Source: Bacillota bacterium
GTDB taxonomy: Bacteria; Bacillota; Negativicutes; Sporomusales; UBA7701
Reading direction: 5' to 3'
DNA length: 64,000 nt
NCBI GenBank assembly: GCA_023415775.1
Contig: JAEZJM010000003.1
Coordinates: forward strand, 62,001 to 126,000
Each line of letters begins with the position of its first letter. Position 1 is the first letter of the stretch. Position numbers and translations under genes: made by a program. The notes beneath the pieces are model-generated. The model made no database searches. It was not told where the DNA came from and saw only the letters and a list, made by a program, of their open reading frames with translations. Shown in pieces: positions 51,898 to 58,888 of this stretch.

Positions 51898-52356
51898 TTG
51901 CCCCTCGAACGCGTCAAAAACTTTCTCAGTCAATTTCCCGACCTCGAAATCATCCTCTTCGACAGCAGCACCCACACCTCCGAACTGGCCGCCCAGGCCC
52001 TCGGCGTCACCCCCGCCCAGATCGCCAAAACGCTCTGCTTCCTCGCCGACGGCCGGCCGGTGCTCCTGACCACCTGCGGCGACAAAAAAACCGACACCAA
52101 AGCCCTCGCCCGCGAACTGGGAGCCAAAAAGATCCGCTTCGCCGACGCCGAAACCGTCCAGACCGAAACCGGCTTCCCGCCCGGCGGCGTTTCCCCCGTC
52201 GGCATCCTCCCCGGCGTGCCCCTCTACCTCGACCGCAGCCTGTGGGACTTCGACATCGTCTATGCCGCGGCCGGGACGGCCAATTCGGCCCTGCCCGTCA
52301 GCCCTGACCGATTAAAGGAAATTACGGGGGCTACCGTAATAGACGTCTGTAAATAA
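51898..52356 (+). CDS. YbaK/EbsC-type aminoacyl-tRNA deacylase
   Basis: A 152-aa editing-domain protein (YbaK/ProX superfamily) that hydrolyses mischarged tRNAs such as Cys-tRNA(Pro). HTSELAAQALGVTPAQIAKTL, the conserved Lys before TLCF, and PGGVSPVG are family features. TTG start with AAGGAGG. Probably co-transcribed with lgt. Confidence 0.88.
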   Translation: MPLERVKNFLSQFPDLEIILFDSSTHTSELAAQALGVTPAQIAKTLCFLADGRPVLLTTCGDKKTDTKALARELGAKKIRFADAETVQTETGFPPGGVSPVGILPGVPLYLDRSLWDFDIVYAAAGTANSALPVSPDRLKEITGATVIDVCK

Positions 52357-52369
52357 TATTGGTTTAAAC

Positions 52370-52554
52370 GAATTCGTTAAAAAGCTCCAGATACACGTCC
52401 TGATTACCCGACATTATCAGCGTTCTCTGTCTGTCGTGGATATTCGCTCATGCAATGTGCGGGGCGCACCGAGGACGTGCAGCGACGCGTACTTGGGTGT
52501 ACGCTAGCAAGCGCCCGCAGGGGCAACGCCGTAGATGGATTTTTTAACGAATTC
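52370..52554. repeat. Intergenic inverted-repeat element, copy I (hybrid, opposite orientation)
   Basis: 185 bp with ends GAATTCGTTAAAAAGC and TTTTTTAACGAATTC. The left interior (CACGTCCTGATTA, TTATCAGCG, GTGCGGGGCGCACCG) is shared with copy H. The right interior (GACGTGCAGCGACGCGTAC, GTACGCTAGCAAGCGCC) is the reverse complement of the core of copy G. It thus joins both subtypes. The right end overlaps the region just before the deacetylase gene. Confidence 0.78.
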
Positions 52555-52594
52555 CCTTGTTTTCGAGCTGAAACTTGGGGGAGAGAGGAGAGGC

Positions 52595-53419
52595 GTGTAC
52601 ACTCACTACCTGAAAAACCGCACAGCCTTGGCGTGCCTGGCCGCCCTGCTCCTCTTCGTCCTCCTCGCCGCCTCTCTCGCCGGCGCCAGGGCGGTCGCCG
52701 GCCGCCAGCACCTGCCTCTCGACCTCACCGACGTCCCCGTCCTCAATTACCACAAGGTCGACACCGTCGACCACGGTCTGTCGCTCACCCCCGTCGAATT
52801 CGAAGACCAGATCCGCCACCTGGCCGAAAACGGCTACCACTCCATCACCCCCGACCAACTCATGGGCTACCTCAAATACGGCCGTCATCTGCCCGACAAG
52901 CCCGTCCTCATCACCTTCGACGACGGCTACGCCGACAACTACGCCAACGCCTACCCCATCCTCAGAAAATACGGTTTCACCGCCACCATCTTCCTCATCA
53001 CCGGCTTCACCGGCGCTGACGACCGTTACATGACCTGGGATCAGGTGCGGGAAATGCACAAAAACGGCTTCGTCTTCGGCTCCCACACCGTTAGCCACCA
53101 GCCCCTCACCAAAATCACCGCCGAGCAGGCCGCCGCCGAACTCGCCGAATCGGCCGGCGAGCTCGAACGCCAGCTCGGCGTCAAACCTCGCTACTTCGCC
53201 TACCCCACCGGCGCCTACACCCTCAGGATCGAAGAACTCGTCCGCCAGGCGGGCTACCGGGCGGCCTTCACCACCCGCTTCGGCCAGGTCGGCTTAGAGA
53301 GCGACCCCTACGCCCTCGAACGCATCCCCATCTACCACAGCGGCAAAACCTTCCGCAGCTTCTACTGCCGCTTAACCGCAGCCCCGCTTCTCGAAAGACT
53401 GAGTATATTCAAGAACTAA
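52595..53419 (+). CDS. Polysaccharide deacetylase (NodB/CE4), membrane-anchored
   Basis: A 274-aa deacetylase with an N-terminal membrane segment (about residues 10-32). VPVLNYHKVD, LITFDDGYADN (metal Asp pair), FGSHTVSH (HxxxH-type) and YFAYPTGAY are visible. It resembles PgaB-like/PdaA-like extracellular deacetylases for poly-GlcNAc or wall glycan. The GTG at 52595 follows GAGAGGAGAGG; the longer ORF begins in repeat I. A terminator follows. Confidence 0.88.
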   Translation: MYTHYLKNRTALACLAALLLFVLLAASLAGARAVAGRQHLPLDLTDVPVLNYHKVDTVDHGLSLTPVEFEDQIRHLAENGYHSITPDQLMGYLKYGRHLPDKPVLITFDDGYADNYANAYPILRKYGFTATIFLITGFTGADDRYMTWDQVREMHKNGFVFGSHTVSHQPLTKITAEQAAAELAESAGELERQLGVKPRYFAYPTGAYTLRIEELVRQAGYRAAFTTRFGQVGLESDPYALERIPIYHSGKTFRSFYCRLTAAPLLERLSIFKN

Positions 53420-53420
53420 A

Positions 53421-53448
53421 GAACCCGCTGCCTCCCGGCAGCGGGTTC
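53421..53448. terminator. Terminator between deacetylase and MORN gene
   Basis: GAACCCGCTGC pairs perfectly with GCAGCGGGTTC, loop CTCCCG; the genes converge on it. Confidence 0.75.
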
Positions 53449-53461
53449 TTCGCATCCGTTC

Positions 53462-54463
53462 CTAAAAATCGTTCTTCGCGGCAGCCGCCGGTTTTCCTTC
53501 CGCCTTGTACAGCGCCGCCACATCCGCGTAGCGCAGCCACATACCGAACCCCGGCTCCGGCGCGCTCTGCCGTTCGATCGACAGCGTGATCCGGTATTTG
53601 CCCGGCCAGAACCAGGACAGCTTGGTGTCCAAATACTTGCCCGTATCCGCATCCGCCGGGCCATAGCGCTCCGTCATCCCCTTGCGGGTCGTCTCCAGCG
53701 CCTCCATCACCCTGTCCACCTGGGCCTCCGGCGCCGAGACATGGGCCGCCACGGCGTACAGCTTCCCCTCGTTGAACCAGAAGAAAATCCAGTGCGACCT
53801 GTCATTAAACGGGCCTAGATACTGGTGGACGGCGCGGGTTTTTCCTTCCTTCCAGGAGTAACGAAGAGACGTATTCGGCCGCTCCTGCATAACCTTCTTC
53901 ACCTCGTCCTGCGTCGCCCCCCAGGGGATGCCCAGCACCTTGTCGAGGTTCGGCCGCGTCGCCGGCACGCCATCCTTCCACTGGCCCTCATAGATCACCT
54001 TGCCGTTCGCTTCCTTATATACACCCTGCCCGTCCTGGAGGCCGCTCTTGAACTCGCCTTCGTAAAAACGGCCGTTGCGGCTGGTGGCCCACTTGTAAAC
54101 CCCTTTGCCGTCGGCGCGCCCGTCAATGAAAAAGCCGTCGAGCGTATCGCCGTTTGACCACTTGCCGCGAACCTTGCCGTTCAGCTTGCCGGCCGCCATC
54201 TCGGCCTCCAACTGCCCGGTAGAGCTTTCGCCGGTAAGCGTATTTGTCGTCGCGATCACCAGCGTTCCCTTGCCCTCCGCCTTGCCGTCCGCCACCGGGC
54301 CCGACCAGCTCGCCGACGTCAGCGTAATAGACGGCGAATCCCAGCCGATCTTCGCCCCCGTCTTCGGGTCGGTCACCCACGACTCAGCCGCGTCAGCCGT
54401 TCCGGCAAAAGCCAGCAGAGCCATGAGCGCCAATATCACCGTCAAAAACCGCAAATTCCGCAT
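53462..54463 (-). CDS. Exported MORN-repeat protein
   Basis: A 333-aa secreted protein with a signal peptide (cleavage near GTADA-AES). Residues about 60-165 hold MORN-type repeats (GKGTLVIAT, GKWSNGDTLDGFF, DGKGVYKW, GRFYEGEFKSGLQDGQGVYK, YEGQWKDG). The C-terminal half (about 170-320) is a separate domain beginning DKVLGIPWGATQDEVKKVM that I cannot assign. It shares strong similarity over its whole length with the next gene, so the two are tandem duplicates. Function unknown; MORN repeats often bind membranes or proteins. Confidence 0.83.
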   Translation of the reverse strand: MRNLRFLTVILALMALLAFAGTADAAESWVTDPKTGAKIGWDSPSITLTSASWSGPVADGKAEGKGTLVIATTNTLTGESSTGQLEAEMAAGKLNGKVRGKWSNGDTLDGFFIDGRADGKGVYKWATSRNGRFYEGEFKSGLQDGQGVYKEANGKVIYEGQWKDGVPATRPNLDKVLGIPWGATQDEVKKVMQERPNTSLRYSWKEGKTRAVHQYLGPFNDRSHWIFFWFNEGKLYAVAAHVSAPEAQVDRVMEALETTRKGMTERYGPADADTGKYLDTKLSWFWPGKYRITLSIERQSAPEPGFGMWLRYADVAALYKAEGKPAAAAKNDF

Positions 54464-54498
54464 CCATACCCCTCCGGCAACAGTTTCTACCTATTATG

Positions 54499-55497
54499 CT
54501 AATACTCCGACTTCGCGCTCGCCGGGGCGAATTTCTCCTCATACTTGAAAAAGCCGGAAGCCTCCAGATAAACCAGCCGCACGCCGAACATCGGCGGATT
54601 GGCCGAGTGCCGGCCGACCAGCAGGCGGATTGCGTACTTCGTCGGCCAGACCCAGGCGTTGGTGGTGTCCATATACTTGCCTGTTTCAATGTCCGCCGGG
54701 CCGTACTTTTCCGTCAGACCCTTGCGCATATTATCCAAAGTCGTCATCGCCTCATCGACCTTCGCTTCCGGCACCATCAGCAAAAAGTCCATCATAAACA
54801 GCTTGCCCTCGACGAAGTAGGCCGATATAAAATGGTTCTGGTTGTTGAAAGGGCCCCAGAAGCGCTGTACGTCGGCGCCCTCCTCCTTGCCCGCCCACTG
54901 CACGACCGTATTCGGTCGCGCCAGCATCGCCTTCTTCACCTCGTCCTGCGTAGCCCCCCAGGGGATGCCCAGCACCTTGTCGAGCAGCGGCCGCGTCGCC
55001 GGCGCTCCGTCCTTCCAATCCCCTTCGTAGATCACCTTTCCGTTGGCTTCTTTATACACACCATGGCCGTTCGGCAGGCTGTTGCTGAAATCGCCCTCAT
55101 AAACGCGGCCGCCGCGGGACGCGTACTTGATGAACCCCCGGCCCTCGCCGACGCCGTTGATAAAATTCGACTCGAACGTATCGCCGTCCGACCACTTGCC
55201 GCTCGCCTTGCCGTTCAGCAGGCCGGCGTGCATTTCGCCCTGTATATGAATGGTATAAACTGTTTTGCCGGCGCGCACCGTGGCCACCAGCGTCCCGCTG
55301 CCCCCGGCCTTGCCGTCCGCCACCGGGCCCGACCAGCTCGCCGCGGTGAGAACGTAAAAAGGATGGACAAAGCCCACCTTGGCCCCCGTCTTCGGGTCGG
55401 TCGCCCACGACTCTGCCGCCAGCGCCGTTCCAGCCAGCGCGCACAACACCGCTGCCACCGTCAAACACATTATCAACCGCTTTGTCAGCATCGCCAT
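54499..55497 (-). CDS. Exported MORN-repeat protein, paralogue
   Basis: A 332-aa paralogue of the preceding MORN protein with the same order: signal peptide, AESWATDPKTGAKVG, ASWSGPVADGKA, MORN units (GKWSDGDTFESNFINGVGEGRG, YEGDFSNSLPNGHGVYK, YEGDWKDG), then DKVLGIPWGATQDEVKKAM and a matching C-terminal domain. A gap of 35 bases separates the two, so they are likely co-transcribed and exported together. The MORN parts have diverged more than the start of the C-terminal domain. Function unknown. Confidence 0.83.
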   Translation of the reverse strand: MAMLTKRLIMCLTVAAVLCALAGTALAAESWATDPKTGAKVGFVHPFYVLTAASWSGPVADGKAGGSGTLVATVRAGKTVYTIHIQGEMHAGLLNGKASGKWSDGDTFESNFINGVGEGRGFIKYASRGGRVYEGDFSNSLPNGHGVYKEANGKVIYEGDWKDGAPATRPLLDKVLGIPWGATQDEVKKAMLARPNTVVQWAGKEEGADVQRFWGPFNNQNHFISAYFVEGKLFMMDFLLMVPEAKVDEAMTTLDNMRKGLTEKYGPADIETGKYMDTTNAWVWPTKYAIRLLVGRHSANPPMFGVRLVYLEASGFFKYEEKFAPASAKSEY

Positions 55498-55652
55498 TAC
55501 CCCCAGCGAATAATACTATAAATTTCCCTTCTTCGCGCTTCGCCAAAATCCTGCAAAACCCGCCATCTCCAACGCCGACCTGAAAAGGAAGGCGCCGCCC
55601 GCGCGCAGAATAATAGCCATAAGATAAAAAGGGGAGAAGAGAGGACCACAAC

Positions 55653-56486
55653 ATGACCTTACACCTCCGCCGGATGCTCCCGACGCTGCTGGTAGTCATA
55701 CTCATCCTTGCCGTCGCCTCGCCCGCCCTCGCCGCCGAACGGTCGTGGGTTAAAGTCGCCTACGACTCCAGCGCGCCCCAGCAGCTCCGCGACAACGTCG
55801 AAGCCAGCCTCGACACCGTCGCTGACCTGCTCGCCGAATACCGCATCTACCTCACCCGGCCCATCACCGTCATCGTCTCCGCCGACCACGAAGACTACGT
55901 CCGCATCCTGGTCCTCAACGGCTACACCCGCGAAAAAGCCGAGCAGACCGCCAAGCAGAGTGCGGGCGTCAGCCTCGGCCAGCGGCCGGTCATCATCCTC
56001 AAAGGCAGCGACGCCCTCAAGCGCGACCGCCAGGAAGTATACCGCGTCCTCCCCCACGAAATCTTCCACCAGGTCCAGAGCCAGTGGGGCAAGCTGGGCA
56101 CCGTCAATTGGATGGTCGAAGCCGCCCCCGAGCTCTTCAGGATCAAAGCCTCCGAAAAGGCCGGTTTCGCGCCCGCCGGCGTTTTTTTGGCCATGGAGCA
56201 GTTGCGCGTCAAACACGCCAAGGTCATCCCCAGCGCCGCCGAACTCGCCAGCAAAAACTACGCCGTCTTCAGCGGCCTTGCCGGCAAAGGCTACCCCGTC
56301 TACGCCATGTCCACCCTCATGCTCAGCAAACTCGTCGATGACGCCGGCTTCGACAAGGTCGTCTACTTCTACCAGCAGCTCCACCACGGCGCCGACCCCG
56401 ACAAAGCCTTTTTAAACACCTTTCGCGTGCCGATGGGGTGGTTTACCAAAGATATGGACGCCTACTTCGCCTCCCTCCGTCAATAA
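55653..56486 (+). CDS. Exported gluzincin-type metalloprotease (peptidase MA-like)
   Basis: A 277-aa secreted protein with a signal peptide ending in ALAA. The zinc motif is HEIFH (His135, Glu136, His139), followed by NWMVEAAPELF, where Glu could be the third ligand as in gluzincins. The rest lacks known domains. It is divergent from the MORN pair across a 155-base gap. Such proteins are often called peptidase MA-like. Substrate unknown. Confidence 0.78.
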   Translation: MTLHLRRMLPTLLVVILILAVASPALAAERSWVKVAYDSSAPQQLRDNVEASLDTVADLLAEYRIYLTRPITVIVSADHEDYVRILVLNGYTREKAEQTAKQSAGVSLGQRPVIILKGSDALKRDRQEVYRVLPHEIFHQVQSQWGKLGTVNWMVEAAPELFRIKASEKAGFAPAGVFLAMEQLRVKHAKVIPSAAELASKNYAVFSGLAGKGYPVYAMSTLMLSKLVDDAGFDKVVYFYQQLHHGADPDKAFLNTFRVPMGWFTKDMDAYFASLRQ

Positions 56487-56491
56487 TCCCC

Positions 56492-56612
56492 GGCCGTTGA
56501 TAAAGCCCCATCTGCGTTGTTGTTCCGCCGTCCGGTTGCTAGCGTACGTTCCGAGTACGCGTCGCTGCCCGTCCGGCGGAGCCGCCTAGCATCTGGGGCT
56601 TTCTGAACGGCC
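56492..56612. repeat. Intergenic inverted-repeat element, copy F (short form)
   Basis: 121 bp between GGCCGTTGATAAAGCCCCA and its partner TGGGGCTTTCTGAACGGCC. The centre is GTTGCTAGCGTAC and GAGTACGCGTCGC framed by CCGCCGTCCGG and CCGTCCGGCGG. It starts 6 bases after the metalloprotease stop. Confidence 0.87.
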
Positions 56613-56886
56613 TCCGGTTTATACTGATCCGGGTTATTGATCACCGCTACCACAACCGCTTGTGCTGATAAGCGTTCCACCACATCCTTGTCAACCCCCG
56701 AAAAAGAACTTCAACCCCTCGTATTTCCTGGCTTAGCGACGCATTTTCAAAAAAAATTAAAAAATTTTTCTGCCATAAATTGGCTGGGAATTCGCATATA
56801 TAGGGTCTGTTGGTTCGTTGACCACAATATCTTGTGTATGATGCTTATTTGTTAAAGTCAAAGCCCCCAAACAAATAATAAAAGCA
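56613..56886. other. AT-rich intergenic region upstream of mraZ
   Basis: A short open frame of 72 codons (56637-56855) has no ribosome site or recognisable sequence, and I do not call it a gene. A TATGAT box with an extended TGTG (about 56833-56842) lies 45 bases before the terminator at 56887 and might make a short RNA, but the -35 is poor. Otherwise nothing is seen. Confidence 0.3.
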
Positions 56887-56918
56887 AAAAAATCCTTCAA
56901 AAATATGAAGGATTTTTT
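56887..56918. terminator. Bidirectional terminator upstream of mraZ
   Basis: A perfect 12-bp stem AAAAAATCCTTC/GAAGGATTTTTT with an 8-base loop. It isolates the dcw cluster from upstream transcription. Confidence 0.85.
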
Positions 56919-56946
56919 CAATTTGTCGAGAAAAAGTACATAAAAG

Positions 56947-56971
56947 TGGTGGATTGTGGTGTAAAGTGGTT
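56947..56971 (+). promoter_or_regulatory. Probable MraZ operator (three direct repeats)
   Basis: TGGTG (56947), TGGTG (56957) and TGGTT (56967) recur every 10 bases with 5-base gaps. MraZ is known to bind closely spaced TGGG/TGGT-type direct repeats before its own gene, so this is the expected autoregulatory site, 30 bases before the start codon. Confidence 0.7.
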
Positions 56972-57000
56972 GAAACTAACGCCGAGGTGGTGATGAGGCC

Positions 57001-57432
57001 ATGTTCATGGGGGAATATCTCCATACCATCGACAACAAAGGGCGCCTCATTTTCCCGGCCAAGTTCCGCGAGGATCTTGGCGAGAAATTCATCGCCACCA
57101 AAGGCCTCGACAACTGCCTGTTCGTATACAGCCCCGAAGAGTGGGCCATCCTAGAGAACAAGCTCAAGCAACTGCCACTCGCCAAACCCGAGGCCCGCGC
57201 CTTCGTCCGCTTCTTCTTCGCCGGCGCTGCCGAGCTCGAAGCCGACAAGCAGGGCAGAGTGCTCCTGCCCGCCAACCTCAGGGAACACGCCAAACTCGAC
57301 AAAGACGTCGTCGTCATCGGTGTGTCGACCCGCATCGAAATCTGGGGCAAAGAAGCTTGGGACGAATACAACGCCAAGATTGGCCCCGATGTCGCCACCA
57401 TCGCCGAAAACCTGGTGAACCTCGGCATCTAG
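57001..57432 (+). CDS. mraZ: Transcriptional regulator MraZ
   Basis: A 143-aa protein with two AbrB-like domains. MFMGEYLHTIDNKGRLIFPAKFRE is the conserved opening, and DKQGRVLLPANLREHAKLDKDVVVIG the second DxxGR half. It controls the division and wall (dcw) cluster and its own gene. First gene of the cluster, with the operator just upstream. Confidence 0.95.
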   Translation: MFMGEYLHTIDNKGRLIFPAKFREDLGEKFIATKGLDNCLFVYSPEEWAILENKLKQLPLAKPEARAFVRFFFAGAAELEADKQGRVLLPANLREHAKLDKDVVVIGVSTRIEIWGKEAWDEYNAKIGPDVATIAENLVNLGI

Positions 57433-57444
57433 CCGGAGGCTGAC

Positions 57445-58377
57445 ATGGACTTTCAACACACTAGCGTTCTCCTCGCAGAAACGGTCGCCGCACTGGTCAC
57501 CGACCCGGCCGGCATATACGTGGACTGCACCCTGGGGGGCGGCGGGCATGCCGCAGCCGTCACCGGGCGCCTCGGTCCATCGGCCTGGTTCATCGGCATC
57601 GACCAGGACCCGGCCGCTCTCAAGGCCGCCCAGACCCGGCTGCGGAACGCTTCCTGCCGGGTTAGCGTCGTCCACAGCAACTTCGCGTCCCTCGGCGCCG
57701 TCCTCGACGACCTTGGCGTACCGGCCGTCACCGGCATCCTTTTCGACCTCGGCGTCTCCTCCCACCAGCTCGACGTCGCCGAACGCGGCTTCTCCTACAT
57801 GCAGGACGGACCGCTCGACATGCGCATGAACCCCGGCGACGTGCTCACCGCCCACGAAATCGTCAACACCTGGGACGAAGCCCGTCTCACCAAGATAATC
57901 TTCGACTACGGCGAAGAACGCTGGGCGAAAAAAATCGCCCGCACCATCGTCGCCGAGCGCGCCCGCCGTCCGCTAGCAACCACCGGCGAACTCGCGGAAA
58001 CGATCAAAAAGGCCATCCCCGCGGCCGCCCGCCGCGAAGGGCCCCATCCCGCAAAACGGACCTTCCAGGCCATCCGCATCGCCGTCAACGACGAACTCGG
58101 CATCCTCCGCGCCGCCCTCGAAGCAGCCGCTCAGCGGCTCGTCCCCGGTGGCCGGTTATGTGTAATCACCTTCCACTCCCTCGAAGACCGCATCGCCAAA
58201 CAGACCATCCAGGACCTGGCGAAAGGCTGTCTCTGCCCCAAGGATTTCCCCGTATGCGTCTGCGGCAACACCCCCAAAGTCAGAGCCCTCGGCAAGCCGG
58301 TCCCCCCATCGCCGGCCGAGCTTGAGGCCAACCCCCGGTCCCGCAGCGCCAAACTCAGGGTGGCGGAAAAGGTATAA
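57445..58377 (+). CDS. rsmH: 16S rRNA (cytosine-1402-N4)-methyltransferase
   Basis: A 310-aa SAM-dependent methyltransferase (MraW). HTSVLLAETVAAL, DCTLGGGGHA (SAM motif), GILFDLGVSSHQLD, and the FQAIRIAVNDEL and ITFHSLEDRI segments are diagnostic. Starts 12 bases after mraZ with a GGAGG site. Confidence 0.96.
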   Translation: MDFQHTSVLLAETVAALVTDPAGIYVDCTLGGGGHAAAVTGRLGPSAWFIGIDQDPAALKAAQTRLRNASCRVSVVHSNFASLGAVLDDLGVPAVTGILFDLGVSSHQLDVAERGFSYMQDGPLDMRMNPGDVLTAHEIVNTWDEARLTKIIFDYGEERWAKKIARTIVAERARRPLATTGELAETIKKAIPAAARREGPHPAKRTFQAIRIAVNDELGILRAALEAAAQRLVPGGRLCVITFHSLEDRIAKQTIQDLAKGCLCPKDFPVCVCGNTPKVRALGKPVPPSPAELEANPRSRSAKLRVAEKV

Positions 58378-58419
58378 TCAGGGAAGATAATGTTCTAATC
58401 TCCAGGGAGGGCAAATACT

Positions 58420-58863
58420 ATGTTAGTGAATCGCAAACAGGAGTGGGTGCAACTGCCGGAACCTGAACGGGCCCCGCTCGCCGTAGTCGTAGCGCAGCCG
58501 CGGCCGTATCCGAGCATCAGGAAGCAGTTTCTGCAGCTCATCATCCTAGCCGCCGCCCTCGCCATGCTCATCACCGTCCATAGCTCCGTGATGGTGCACG
58601 CCGGCTACGACCTTGTCGAAATGAAAGCCCAAGCCGCCAAACTGGAACGGGACAACGAACTTCTCCGCCTGGAGATCGCCAAGCTCAAATCGCCGCAGCG
58701 CATCCAGCAGATCGCCACCAATCAACTCGGCATGGTCACCCCGCAGAACACCTACTACGCGACCGCCGCCCCGTCTTCTACCGGCTCCGTCGCCGGCGAG
58801 AAGAACGGCAAAGTGGTCAGTATGCTAAAAATGAGCAAAGCTGAGGCGAGCAAAGGGCGCTAA
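58420..58863 (+). CDS. ftsL: FtsL-type cell division protein
   Basis: A 147-aa bitopic protein with one membrane helix (about residues 37-55) and a coiled-coil segment after it (KAQAAKLERDNELLRLEIAKLKSP). The ending of the conserved part, RIQQIATNQLGMVTP, is typical of FtsL. It sits between rsmH and the PBP gene, the standard place in dcw clusters. It helps recruit and activate the septal synthase. Confidence 0.87.
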   Translation: MLVNRKQEWVQLPEPERAPLAVVVAQPRPYPSIRKQFLQLIILAAALAMLITVHSSVMVHAGYDLVEMKAQAAKLERDNELLRLEIAKLKSPQRIQQIATNQLGMVTPQNTYYATAAPSSTGSVAGEKNGKVVSMLKMSKAEASKGR

Positions 58864-58888
58864 ACTCACCGATGGGGGGAGGAAGCGC

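Noticed and set aside
56637..56855. 72-codon ORF before mraZ
   Set aside because: No ribosome site, no family resemblance, lies in an AT-rich non-coding gap ending in a terminator.
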